Below, in pieces: positions 54,705-62,900 of a DNA stretch of 64,000 bases. The notes beneath the pieces are model-generated. The model did not search any database, was not told the origin of the DNA, and worked only from the letters and a program-made list of their open reading frames with translations. The translations under genes were made by a program, and so were the position numbers. The stretch comes from Desulfuribacillus alkaliarsenatis (lineage in GTDB: Bacteria > Bacillota > Bacilli > Desulfuribacillales > Desulfuribacillaceae): the NCBI RefSeq assembly GCF_001730225.1, contig NZ_MIJE01000034.1, positions 62,001-126,000 on the forward strand, in the 5' to 3' direction. Numbering within the stretch: position 1 is the stretch's first letter; every line of letters starts with the position of its first letter.

Positions 54705-54722
54705 AGGAAGGGACGGCATTTC

Positions 54723-55502
54723 ATGATTGTAGGTACAAATATTACATTTTCCTATCAAAATCATCCTATCTTAAGTGGTATCAATGTAACAATAGAACCT
54801 GGAAAAATCTATGGCTTTCTTGGCCGCAATGGTTCAGGGAAAACTACTATGCTTCGAGTAATCAATGGGTTATTAAAGCCACAACACGGTGACGTCAAAA
54901 TACATACAGATACTAAAACACTGGACGTTCATAAAGAGTCGCGAGCCTTAATAGCAAAAGAGATAGGTTTTGTACCGCAGGAGCATAGAGGTGTTTTTCC
55001 TTATCGTGTACTTGAGATGGTAGTCATGGGTCGGAACCCTCATTTAGGATATTTCGAGAGGCCTAAAGACGAAGATTATCAGGAAGCAATTAAAGCACTT
55101 CAAGACATAGGAATCCAGCATTTATGGGATAAGAGTTTTATGGAAATTAGTGGTGGAGAACGACAAATGGTGCTCATTGCAAGAGTCATTGCTCAAGGGG
55201 CAAAATATTTAATTCTTGACGAACCGACATCCCATTTGGATTTTAAGAATCAACACCAAATTTTACAGCTTGTCAAAAATATTAGTAGAGAGCGACAAGT
55301 GGCAGCGATTATGGCAATGCATGATCCGAATCTGGCTGTTTGCTTTGCAGATCATATTTTAATGCTAAAGCACGGAAGGCTTATGGCTGAGGGTGCTGTG
55401 GACCATGTTATGACGGAAGTTAATTTAAAACAATTGTATGATATGAATATAGATCTTAGTGGACTCCCGTGTGGTAGGAAATACGTATTACCTGCGATAT
55501 AG
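54723..55502 (+). CDS. FepC/MolC-type ABC ATPase (first importer)
   Basis: A 259-residue ATPase with Walker A GRNGSGKTT, Q-loop FVPQEHRGVFPYRVLEMVVMGR, signature ISGGERQMVLIARV, Walker B YLILDEPTSHLDF and H-loop MHDPN. It starts 18 bases after the permease. Confidence 0.92.
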   Translation: MIVGTNITFSYQNHPILSGINVTIEPGKIYGFLGRNGSGKTTMLRVINGLLKPQHGDVKIHTDTKTLDVHKESRALIAKEIGFVPQEHRGVFPYRVLEMVVMGRNPHLGYFERPKDEDYQEAIKALQDIGIQHLWDKSFMEISGGERQMVLIARVIAQGAKYLILDEPTSHLDFKNQHQILQLVKNISRERQVAAIMAMHDPNLAVCFADHILMLKHGRLMAEGAVDHVMTEVNLKQLYDMNIDLSGLPCGRKYVLPAI

Positions 55503-55518
55503 AGAAGGGGGTATCAAG

Positions 55519-56310
55519 TTGAAGCGCACATTATGGATTACATTAGCATTCATTATGATATTGGGGCTATTAGTAGCCTGTAGAGGAAACCAACAGACCA
55601 GCATCATAGAGGAAAGAGATGCTTCTGATGCAGTTGGAACAACTTCCAGCGGCAACGAATCACCTAACATCGAACAAGAACAATCAACCATAGATAATCA
55701 AATCACAGAATCTCGTAGCGCAATCGAATCGCCCAAATTAGTTGATAATGCTGAATCAACTGGACCAATAAAAGCGGATGAAAACTCTAAAAACATAGAA
55801 CCTAAACTGGCAGAACCTAGTAACCCTGTTAAAAATACAGAAGTATCGGAACAAATAGTAATAAACTCCCCAGACTATGGAACGATTGAAATCATAGGTA
55901 AGGATGGAACCTCTCAAATAATCGAGTTAGGCACTTTAGATTTAGTAGTTGGTTACGGTGGAGTGAAACGCTCCACTGGAACGATTAATGGACCAGGTAA
56001 GATTACGGCCGTGTCCTTTGCAGCTTTATTAGAGGTTGTAGGAGGATATTCAGCCGATGATCGAATTGTAATAACAGCAACGGATGGATATGTCGCTACG
56101 CTTACAGGTAAAGAAATAGCTGGAAGTGTACCTACTTACAACATAGAAGGTGGGCCAGTAAGTGCGATAGTTCAAGGGGTAATAATGGTCGAGAGTGACC
56201 ATGAAGCACTAAACAATAATCTGCCAAGGGTTGCATTTATTGGCGAAGAGCCAGTGGTAACAGATGGGTTTCAGTGGGTACGGGAAGTAGCCAAAATAGA
56301 GGTCAGATAA
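55519..56310 (+). CDS. Lipoprotein with one sulfite-oxidase-like molybdopterin-fold domain
   Basis: A 263-residue lipoprotein: signal peptide, lipobox LVACRG, a Ser/Asn/Glu-rich linker (about 25-125) and one domain (about 128-263) with YGTIEIIGKDGTSQIIELG, GGVKRSTGTINGPGKIT, SADDRIVITATDGYVATL and VVTDGFQWVREVAKIEV. The pattern resembles the Moco-binding domain of sulfite oxidase-type proteins (Pfam Oxidored_molyb), but the cofactor-ligand Cys is absent. TTG 55519 lies 7 bases after AGAAGGGGGT. It sits between the ATPase and the TiaS-like gene, so it is likely a partner of the importers. Confidence 0.78.
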   Translation: MKRTLWITLAFIMILGLLVACRGNQQTSIIEERDASDAVGTTSSGNESPNIEQEQSTIDNQITESRSAIESPKLVDNAESTGPIKADENSKNIEPKLAEPSNPVKNTEVSEQIVINSPDYGTIEIIGKDGTSQIIELGTLDLVVGYGGVKRSTGTINGPGKITAVSFAALLEVVGGYSADDRIVITATDGYVATLTGKEIAGSVPTYNIEGGPVSAIVQGVIMVESDHEALNNNLPRVAFIGEEPVVTDGFQWVREVAKIEVR

Positions 56311-56372
56311 ACAGCCAGTAATTAGTACTTGTTATGCTATTTTTATTGTTGTAGGAAGGGGCTGGGTGAAGT

Positions 56373-57104
56373 ATGGAATGGTACGTTTGTATTGATGATA
56401 CCGACTCTATTGATAGCAGAGGGACAGGAGAGCTAGCAGAGATTATTGCTAGATTCATAGAAGAGGAGCAATGGGGAAAAGTAGGGAAGGTCACAAGACA
56501 TCAACTTTTGGTACATAAGGACATACCCTATACATCTCATAATAGTGCCATGTGCTTTCCGATATATGAAGTTAATAGGGAAGCCAAAGATTTAATCATT
56601 CCATTTATTGAAAATTTTTTAAAAAATGAAAGCGCCCCAGGCTCTGATCCAGGACTGTGTGTTGCCGACAAAATGCAGCTTATAAAAGAGCCGTCACTTA
56701 TAAAATTTGGCAACAAGGCAAAAATACAAGTATTAACGAAGGAAGAAGCATATAGCTTAGCAAAATTATGTAACGTTCATTTATCAGAGCATGGGGGAAC
56801 GGGCCAAGGGATAATAGGGGCAATAGCGGGTGTAGGATTACGACTAAGTGGTAACGACGGACGCTTTAAAGGGAAATATATCTTGCCTGAATATACGACC
56901 TATCGAGTTTCAGACATTATAGCGAAAACAGGGATTGATAGGATACAAACTAAGGACGGTCAAGTAGTTCCTAACGATGGTCTGGTCAAAGTGGATCAGC
57001 CGATAAAAACAGTTTTACTAGAATCTATGGAAACCCTTCTTGTACAAGAAGCAGAATTGGATACATGGAAAATCGTCGGAAAGCAAGACTTGAGAAGCTA
57101 CTGA
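56373..57104 (+). CDS. Stand-alone TiaS-like protein
   Basis: A 243-residue protein with YVCIDDTDSIDSRGTGELAEII at the start, the hallmark of the ATP-binding TCKD domain of archaeal tRNA-Ile2 agmatinylcytidine synthetase TiaS, followed by LSEHGGTGQGIIGAIAGVGLRLSGNDGRFKG. Archaeal TiaS is about 420 residues with an OB fold and zinc ribbon; both are missing here. Bacteria use TilS instead, so tRNA modification is unlikely. It lies 62 bases after the lipoprotein and 18 before the second permease. A kinase-like activity on a small molecule is possible. Confidence 0.75.
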   Translation: MEWYVCIDDTDSIDSRGTGELAEIIARFIEEEQWGKVGKVTRHQLLVHKDIPYTSHNSAMCFPIYEVNREAKDLIIPFIENFLKNESAPGSDPGLCVADKMQLIKEPSLIKFGNKAKIQVLTKEEAYSLAKLCNVHLSEHGGTGQGIIGAIAGVGLRLSGNDGRFKGKYILPEYTTYRVSDIIAKTGIDRIQTKDGQVVPNDGLVKVDQPIKTVLLESMETLLVQEAELDTWKIVGKQDLRSY

Positions 57105-57122
57105 TAAAAGAAGGGACAATAT

Positions 57123-58175
57123 ATGACATCGACGACAGAAACTACCACTAGAAAGAATAAGGGATGGATTAGAAAAATTGGTTTTGTTTCACTACTAATA
57201 ATAGCCCCTTGTATTATTATTTTTGCATCACTGTTTATCGGTAGATATCCAGTTGACGTCATTACCGTAATGAAGGTACTCCTATCACCAATCATCCCTT
57301 CTGAGCTAGAAAAGGTCTATCACACAGTGGTAATCGATGTGCGTTTGTCAAGGGCAATTCTTGGAGCGCTCGTAGGAGCAAGCTTAGCAATAAGTGGTGC
57401 TGCTTTTCAGGGGCTTTTCCGTAACCCACTGGTAAGCTCTGGTATTCTTGGAGTTAGTTCAGGGGCAGGATTTGGGGCTGCTTTAGCCATTGTAATGTTT
57501 AATTTTACATTTCTAGTCTATGTATTTGCCTTTTGCTTTGGAGTGTTAGCTGTTGTAGCTAGTTATTTAATTGGTAGAACATATAACACATCACCGACAA
57601 TAATGCTAGTTTTGGGTGGCGTGATAGTATCTTCGATATTTTCAGCTTTGATATCGCTAGTAAAATATGTAGCAGACCCATACGAGCAACTACCAACGAT
57701 TGTATTCTGGCTTATGGGAAGTTTAGCATCTGCTAGGTTTCAGGACATTTATTATGCAGGAATTCCTATGGTAGTGGGCATTGTTGGGTTATTAGTGCTA
57801 AGGTGGAATTTGAATCTGCTGTCCATGGGTGAAAAGGAAGCACGAACACTTGGTGTCAATACAGGGCTGATAAAAGGCCTTGTTATAGGGTTTGCAACAT
57901 TGGCAACGGCTGGGGCTGTAAGTGTCAGTGGAATCATTGGTTGGGTAGGTCTAGTTATACCCCATATTGCGCGAATGATTGTAGGGACAGATAACCGAGT
58001 TTTAATACCATTTACGGTCTCACTAGGGGCTTGTTATCTCATTCTAGTAGACAACATGGCACGTGTTTTAACAGGTTCTGAGATTCCACTAGGAATCTTG
58101 ACCGCCCTGATTGGTGGTCCGTTCTTTGTCTATATTTTGAAAAAGACTAAGGGAGCTGGGTGGCAAAGTGGATAA
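57123..58175 (+). CDS. FecCD-type ABC permease (second importer)
   Basis: A 350-residue BtuC/FecCD-type permease with ten helices, GAAFQGLFRNPLVSSGILGVSSGAGFGAALAI and SGIIGWVGLVIPHIARMIVG. It is a paralogue of the permease at 53.7 kb and differs in its C-terminal part. ATG 57123 follows AAGAAGGGAC. The ATPase gene overlaps its end by eight bases. Confidence 0.9.
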   Translation: MTSTTETTTRKNKGWIRKIGFVSLLIIAPCIIIFASLFIGRYPVDVITVMKVLLSPIIPSELEKVYHTVVIDVRLSRAILGALVGASLAISGAAFQGLFRNPLVSSGILGVSSGAGFGAALAIVMFNFTFLVYVFAFCFGVLAVVASYLIGRTYNTSPTIMLVLGGVIVSSIFSALISLVKYVADPYEQLPTIVFWLMGSLASARFQDIYYAGIPMVVGIVGLLVLRWNLNLLSMGEKEARTLGVNTGLIKGLVIGFATLATAGAVSVSGIIGWVGLVIPHIARMIVGTDNRVLIPFTVSLGACYLILVDNMARVLTGSEIPLGILTALIGGPFFVYILKKTKGAGWQSG

Positions 58176-59004
58176 ATTAATCAATATTACCGATGCTTCC
58201 TTTCAATATAACAAGAAAAATATATTTCATAACTTGAATTTTCAGTTAAATCAAGGAGAAATCCTATGCCTTTTTGGGCCAAATGGCTGTGGAAAATCTA
58301 CGTTGCTTATGTGCCTATTAGGACTTTTGCAACTCGATAGAGGGAGCGTCAGCCTACAAGGACAAAACATCGAAGCATTAAGCCCACGAAAAATTGCCCA
58401 GCAAATTGCCTATGTTCCGCAGGTGCATAAGAAGACGTTTCCTTATAAGGTCATCGATATTGTTTTGATGGGTAGGGCCGCTAAAACACCTTTTTTTGGA
58501 GGTCCTGATGAAGATGATTTACAAATTGCGGAAAATGCACTAGAGCTGGTAGGGATGAAACGATATCGAGATACCCCTTATACTATGCTAAGTGGAGGTG
58601 AGACACAGCTAGTGATGCTGGCCCGGGCTCTTGCTCAAGAAACACCAATTATAATTATGGACGAGCCTACGGCGCATCTCGATTTTCGACACGAGCTAAT
58701 TATCCTTGAGAACATGGTACGCTTAGTAAAAGAGCAAGGTGTATCTGTAATTATGGCAACTCATTTTCCGAATCATGCATTTTATTTTGAAAATGAAAGG
58801 ATAGCTACTTCGGTGGCGCTTATGAACAATCACACATTTGCAGCCTATGGTGAACCAAACAAGGTATTGACAGAAGAAAATATGAAAAAAACCTTTCGTA
58901 TTCGTTCCAAGCTGGTGTCCTACGATTTGGGTATGGACAAATCAATCAGACAAATTATCCCAGTAAATACGATAGAAGCAAGAGAATATTCTGAGGGGGT
59001 ATAG
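58168..59004 (+). CDS. FepC/MolC-type ABC ATPase (second importer)
   Basis: A 278-residue ATPase starting at GTG 58168 within the permease gene. Walker A GPNGCGKST, Q-loop YVPQVHKKTFPYKVIDIVLMGR, signature LSGGETQLVMLARA, Walker B IIMDEPTAHLDF and H-loop ATHFP are all present. A C-terminal extension of about 25 residues is longer than in the first ATPase. Confidence 0.92.
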   Translation: MDKLINITDASFQYNKKNIFHNLNFQLNQGEILCLFGPNGCGKSTLLMCLLGLLQLDRGSVSLQGQNIEALSPRKIAQQIAYVPQVHKKTFPYKVIDIVLMGRAAKTPFFGGPDEDDLQIAENALELVGMKRYRDTPYTMLSGGETQLVMLARALAQETPIIIMDEPTAHLDFRHELIILENMVRLVKEQGVSVIMATHFPNHAFYFENERIATSVALMNNHTFAAYGEPNKVLTEENMKKTFRIRSKLVSYDLGMDKSIRQIIPVNTIEAREYSEGV

Positions 59005-59005
59005 C

Positions 59006-60139
59006 ATGAAGACGAACAAGTTATATATTACGCTACTGCTCGTGTTTATATTGACCATTATGACAGCATGTATGTCAGAACCAACGGCGAACGAGTCAGT
59101 AGAGCCTAACAATAGTACCAATGGACAATCAACCACAATTGAGAATGAGGTCGAAGGGCCAAGGATTGTAGTAGACTCTATTGGAAGGCAGGTAGAAGTC
59201 CCTGCTGACGCTCAGAGAATAGCTGCTTTGTTTCCCACTCCTGCATACACTGCAACGATGTTAGGTAAGGGAGATATGTTAGTTGCGACCCCTAATGGTG
59301 TGCAACGAGATAAAATGATGAGAATACTGGTACCTGGGATTACTGAGGTAGCTGTTCCGAAAAGATCTGGTGTTATAAACATAGAAGAGTTATTGAATGC
59401 CAATCCAGACGTTATCTTTATTGACATGCAATCGGCAATCAATGAAGCGGAGATAGCTAAACTGGATTTAATAGATATCCCTTATATAGTAGTGGAATTT
59501 AATAGTATGGAAGAGCAAATGCAAGCTATTTCTATTATTGGAGCTGCAATTAATCGTCTAGAAGAGGCAGAGGCATTTAATCAGTACTATGAGGATATGA
59601 TAGAGTTCGTTCGAAGTGTTACTAGCACAATACCTGAAGCAGAGCGAGTTCGTATTTATCATTCTGTTAACGATGCTACGCGTACTGCTGCCACAGGGAC
59701 CTTGATGGCGGATTGGTCAAAAGCGGCGGGAGCTATCAATGTATCTGTAGGTGAAGACCTAAGGGAAACAGAAGATGAATTCTACGCTACGATTGAGCAG
59801 ATATTGTTATGGAATCCGCAGGTGGTGTTTGCTAATGAGCATCGAGTCGTTAGTTATGTGAGGGAAAACGAGCATTGGGCTCCAATCGATGCAGTAATTA
59901 ATGATCGTGTGTACAAAATGCCTCACGGTCTTTCGCGCTGGGGACACCCTAATGCCCTCGAAACTCCATTGGTGACGCTCTGGGCAGCGCAAACATTATA
60001 TCCAAATTATTTTCAAGATATTAGCATGGAGCAAGAAATCTATGACTTTTTTGATCGCTTCTTTAATTATCAGTTGACGGCCGATGATATTGAAGATGTC
60101 TTAACAGGAGATGGAATGCGAGATGCCAAAGGGCAATAA
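59006..60139 (+). CDS. FecB/BtuF-type ABC substrate-binding lipoprotein (second importer)
   Basis: A 377-residue lipoprotein with lipobox MTACMS, a Ser/Asn-rich linker and the class III fold (RIVVDSIGRQVEVPADAQRIAAL, INIEELLNANPDVIFID, EEQMQAISIIGAAINRLEEAEAF). It begins one base after the ATPase stop. Order permease-ATPase-binding protein differs from the first importer. Ligand unknown; context again suggests a Mo/W compound, but a siderophore or heme cannot be excluded. Confidence 0.85.
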   Translation: MKTNKLYITLLLVFILTIMTACMSEPTANESVEPNNSTNGQSTTIENEVEGPRIVVDSIGRQVEVPADAQRIAALFPTPAYTATMLGKGDMLVATPNGVQRDKMMRILVPGITEVAVPKRSGVINIEELLNANPDVIFIDMQSAINEAEIAKLDLIDIPYIVVEFNSMEEQMQAISIIGAAINRLEEAEAFNQYYEDMIEFVRSVTSTIPEAERVRIYHSVNDATRTAATGTLMADWSKAAGAINVSVGEDLRETEDEFYATIEQILLWNPQVVFANEHRVVSYVRENEHWAPIDAVINDRVYKMPHGLSRWGHPNALETPLVTLWAAQTLYPNYFQDISMEQEIYDFFDRFFNYQLTADDIEDVLTGDGMRDAKGQ

Positions 60140-60355
60140 GCACAATAAAATAAGTTTGAAAACGGATCTTTTCCAAGAATTTGACATGGAATGGAAACTG
60201 TCGAAACCGTAAATGGCGAGAGATTGGATTTACTTGCTTTTACCAGTTTTATACGCGCTCATGATGCCTGAATTGACACTGATGCTCAAAAATACATCGA
60301 TGTCAATGTAGACATAAAAAGTACTCACTAAACATATTAACAGGAGGGGTTTTAC
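60140..60355. promoter_or_regulatory. 216-base gap with two weaker operator copies (J, K)
   Basis: No convincing gene. Site J: GATGCC-N6-GACACT (60263-60280). Site K: GATGTC-N6-GACATA (60299-60316). Each has G for T at the first core base, J also has T for A at the last. A TTGACA lies at 60273-60278 but no good -10 follows. The gap separates the importer operon from the tandem-domain lipoproteins, so a promoter is expected. Two short open stretches around 60180-60290 might be a gene remnant. Confidence 0.45.
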
Positions 60356-61444
60356 TTGAAGAAGGTACTGGGGTTGTTTGTCATTTTTTCTCTAATCATC
60401 TCAATGGGATTACTTGCGGCCTGCAGCAGTAAAGATGCAGGAACTACCGAAGAACCAAATGTGGAAGCGCCAGAAGATTCGCAGGCAGGTAATGATGAAG
60501 TGGATGATCACGACTACGGGACAATAGAAGTAATCGGGAAAGATGGTACAACCCAAATAGTTGATTTAAGCGCATTAGAGACAGTTACAGGATTTGGCGG
60601 AGTAAAGCGTTCCACTGGAACGATTAACGGTCCAGGTCAGATTACGGGGATACCTTTTGAGAAGCTGCTAGCAGGAGTTGGTGGATTTACTGCAGAGGAT
60701 ATGATTCAGGTCATTGCCACTGATGGTTACGAAGCAATGTTAACAGGGAACGCAATATCTGGTGATGTTGCTACCTATGACGAAAATGGGGAGCCAGCAA
60801 GTATCGATGTCAGAGGTGTTATCATGATTTCAAGTGATAGCGAAGATTTAAATGCAGGACTACCAAGAGTGGCGTTTATTGGTAATGAGAATGTTATTAC
60901 TGATGGTTTTCAATGGGCAAGATATGTAGCTACGGTGAAGGTGATTGGAACTGAAGCTACTGAAGAGCCTATAGCTGAGGAGCCAGCTGCAGATCCAATT
61001 GAAGCGCCAGCTGTTGAAGAACCAGCACCTGCGACGGAACCAACAGATGAAGAGCCAGCAAAAGTTACATGGACAATTGAAGTAGTAGGCGGCTCTCAAG
61101 CGACACTAACTAATATAGATGCCGAAAAAATCGGCGTGAAAAACGTTACGGCCACTCACAGAGACCGTGATGGTAATCTAACAGTTCAGGAATGGACGGG
61201 CCTCCTAGTTAAAGATTTAATGGTATATTTAGGAAAGCCTAATGCAACAGAAGTGACAATCGAAGCGATTGATGGATTTAATAGAACCTACGATCATGAG
61301 TTAATAAGTAGTGACGGTACGTTAATCGCATGGATGGCCGATGGAGTTGCTCTTGATGAAAATGGTGGACCCGTACAAACGGTAGCAGATGGCAAAGGTC
61401 CAAACTGGTGGATTAAACAGGTAGCTAAGATTACTATTCATTAA
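60356..61444 (+). CDS. Lipoprotein with two sulfite-oxidase-like domains
   Basis: A 362-residue lipoprotein starting at TTG 60356 after ACAGGAGGGG. Signal peptide and lipobox LAACSS are followed by a short linker, domain 1 (about 50-200: DYGTIEVIGKDGTTQIVDLS, GGVKRSTGTINGPGQITGIPFEKLL, VITDGFQWARYVATVKV), a Glu/Pro/Ala linker (200-238) and domain 2 (about 240-362: WTIEVVGGSQATLTN, VQEWTGLLVKDLMVYLG, EAIDGFNRTYDHELI, GPNWWIKQVAKITIH). Domain 2 shows the Pfam Oxidored_molyb pattern best. No enzymatic Cys is seen in either domain. Confidence 0.8.
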   Translation: MKKVLGLFVIFSLIISMGLLAACSSKDAGTTEEPNVEAPEDSQAGNDEVDDHDYGTIEVIGKDGTTQIVDLSALETVTGFGGVKRSTGTINGPGQITGIPFEKLLAGVGGFTAEDMIQVIATDGYEAMLTGNAISGDVATYDENGEPASIDVRGVIMISSDSEDLNAGLPRVAFIGNENVITDGFQWARYVATVKVIGTEATEEPIAEEPAADPIEAPAVEEPAPATEPTDEEPAKVTWTIEVVGGSQATLTNIDAEKIGVKNVTATHRDRDGNLTVQEWTGLLVKDLMVYLGKPNATEVTIEAIDGFNRTYDHELISSDGTLIAWMADGVALDENGGPVQTVADGKGPNWWIKQVAKITIH

Positions 61445-62860
61445 TAAATCATTAATAAAAAAACAAAATGAGGAGAGATTTGCATGAAAAAAATATTGAA
61501 GATTCTATTTGTTTTATCGCTAATAGCAACAATAGGTGTTTTAACAGCGTGTGATGATGAGGCAGTCAGCACTCCAGGAGGGCAAATACAGGATTATGGA
61601 AGCATTGAAGTAGTAGGTAAAGATGGAACAACACAAATTGTTGAATTGGGAACACTGGAAACAGTTACTGGTTATGGTGGAGTAAGGCGTTCAACAGGAA
61701 CAATCAATGGTCCTGGACAGATTACTGGTATAACGTTTGAAGAATTATTAGCAGAAGTGGGCGGATTCACATCCGAAGACACAATTCAAGTTATTGCAAG
61801 TGATGGTTATGAGGCGACATTAGCTGGAGACGCAGTATTAGGTAACGTTATTACTTATGATGTTAACGGTGAACTAATAGACGCAGTGGTACAAGGTGTT
61901 ATTATGGTTGAAAGCGACAACGAAGATTTGACTGCTGGTTTGCCAAGGGTTGCATTTATCGCTGAAGAGCCAGTATTAACTGATGGTTTTCAATGGGCTA
62001 GAGATGTAGCGACGGTCAAAGTAATTGGTGCGACAACTACTGAAGAAACAGCACCTGTAGGTAGCGCAGATGCATCGTGGACTATCGAAATTGTCGGAGC
62101 TGAGCAGGCAACGTTTACTAACATAGACGCTGAAGCAATCGGTATTAGCGTTGCAAGTGCTACTCATATTGATAGAGATGGTGTGGAAACTGTACAAGAG
62201 TGGACAGGTATCACTATGAAAGAGTTAGTAGAGTATCTTGGTGTTGCCAATGCAACTGAAGTTACGGTAGAAGCAATTGACGGATTTAGCAGAACATTTG
62301 ACCAAGAGCTTATCAACAATGAGGGAGTACGCATTGCTTGGGAAGTTGATGGAGTTGCATTAAGTGAAAATGACGGTCCTGTGCAAACTGTAGCAGATAG
62401 TTTAGCAAGAAACTTGTGGATTAAGCAAGTAGCTAAGATTACTGTAGTAGCACCTGCAGTGGCTGAAGGAACTGCAGACGTAGCGTGGACGATTGAAGTT
62501 GTAGGGGCTGAGCAGGCTAAGCTTACGAATGAAGATGCAGAAAAAATTGGTGTGAAAAATGTTATGGCAACTCACAGAGACCGTGATGGCAATGAAACAG
62601 TTCAGGAATGGACGGGCGTTCTTGTTAAAGATTTATTAGAATACCTTGGAGCTCCTAATGCAACAGAAGTTATAATTGAAGCAATTGATGGATTTAATAG
62701 AACGTACGATCATGAATTGATTAGTAGTGATGGTACATTGATAGCATGGTTGGCTGATGGTGTTGCTCTTGATGAAAATAGCGGACCTGTACAAACTGTA
62801 GCCGATGGCAAAGGTCCAAACTGGTGGATTAAGCAAGTGGCTAAAGTCACAATCAAATAG
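61110..62860 (+). repeat. Duplicated domain-coding DNA in adjacent lipoprotein genes
   Basis: The DNA at about 61110-61440 (domain 2 of the two-domain gene) and 62530-62858 (last domain of the three-domain gene) are closely alike, with identical 16-20 base runs such as ACTCACAGAGACCGTGATGG at 61155 and 62574. The two copies are in direct orientation 1.4 kb apart. Confidence 0.75.
61484..62860 (+). CDS. Lipoprotein with three sulfite-oxidase-like domains
   Basis: A 458-residue lipoprotein with signal peptide, lipobox LTACDD and three domains: about 37-180 (type 1, GGVRRSTGTINGPGQITG), 193-317 (type 2, WTIEIVGAEQATFTNIDAEAIG, VQEWTGITMKELVEYLG) and 330-458 (type 2, IGVKNVMATHRDRDGNETV, GPNWWIKQVAKVTIK). 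The last domain is nearly the same as domain 2 of the preceding gene in both protein and DNA, so a recent duplication or gene conversion is likely. RBS GAGGAGAG precedes ATG 61484, 39 bases after the previous stop. Confidence 0.8.
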   Translation: MKKILKILFVLSLIATIGVLTACDDEAVSTPGGQIQDYGSIEVVGKDGTTQIVELGTLETVTGYGGVRRSTGTINGPGQITGITFEELLAEVGGFTSEDTIQVIASDGYEATLAGDAVLGNVITYDVNGELIDAVVQGVIMVESDNEDLTAGLPRVAFIAEEPVLTDGFQWARDVATVKVIGATTTEETAPVGSADASWTIEIVGAEQATFTNIDAEAIGISVASATHIDRDGVETVQEWTGITMKELVEYLGVANATEVTVEAIDGFSRTFDQELINNEGVRIAWEVDGVALSENDGPVQTVADSLARNLWIKQVAKITVVAPAVAEGTADVAWTIEVVGAEQAKLTNEDAEKIGVKNVMATHRDRDGNETVQEWTGVLVKDLLEYLGAPNATEVIIEAIDGFNRTYDHELISSDGTLIAWLADGVALDENSGPVQTVADGKGPNWWIKQVAKVTIK

Positions 62861-62900
62861 TTCGATTATCTAAGTTGTAAGATCGAAAGGATGAAGAACT

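Noticed and set aside
60180-60310. Short gene in the gap before the tandem-domain lipoproteins
   Set aside because: Small open stretches exist in two frames but lack an RBS and are broken by stops; kept only as a possible remnant.
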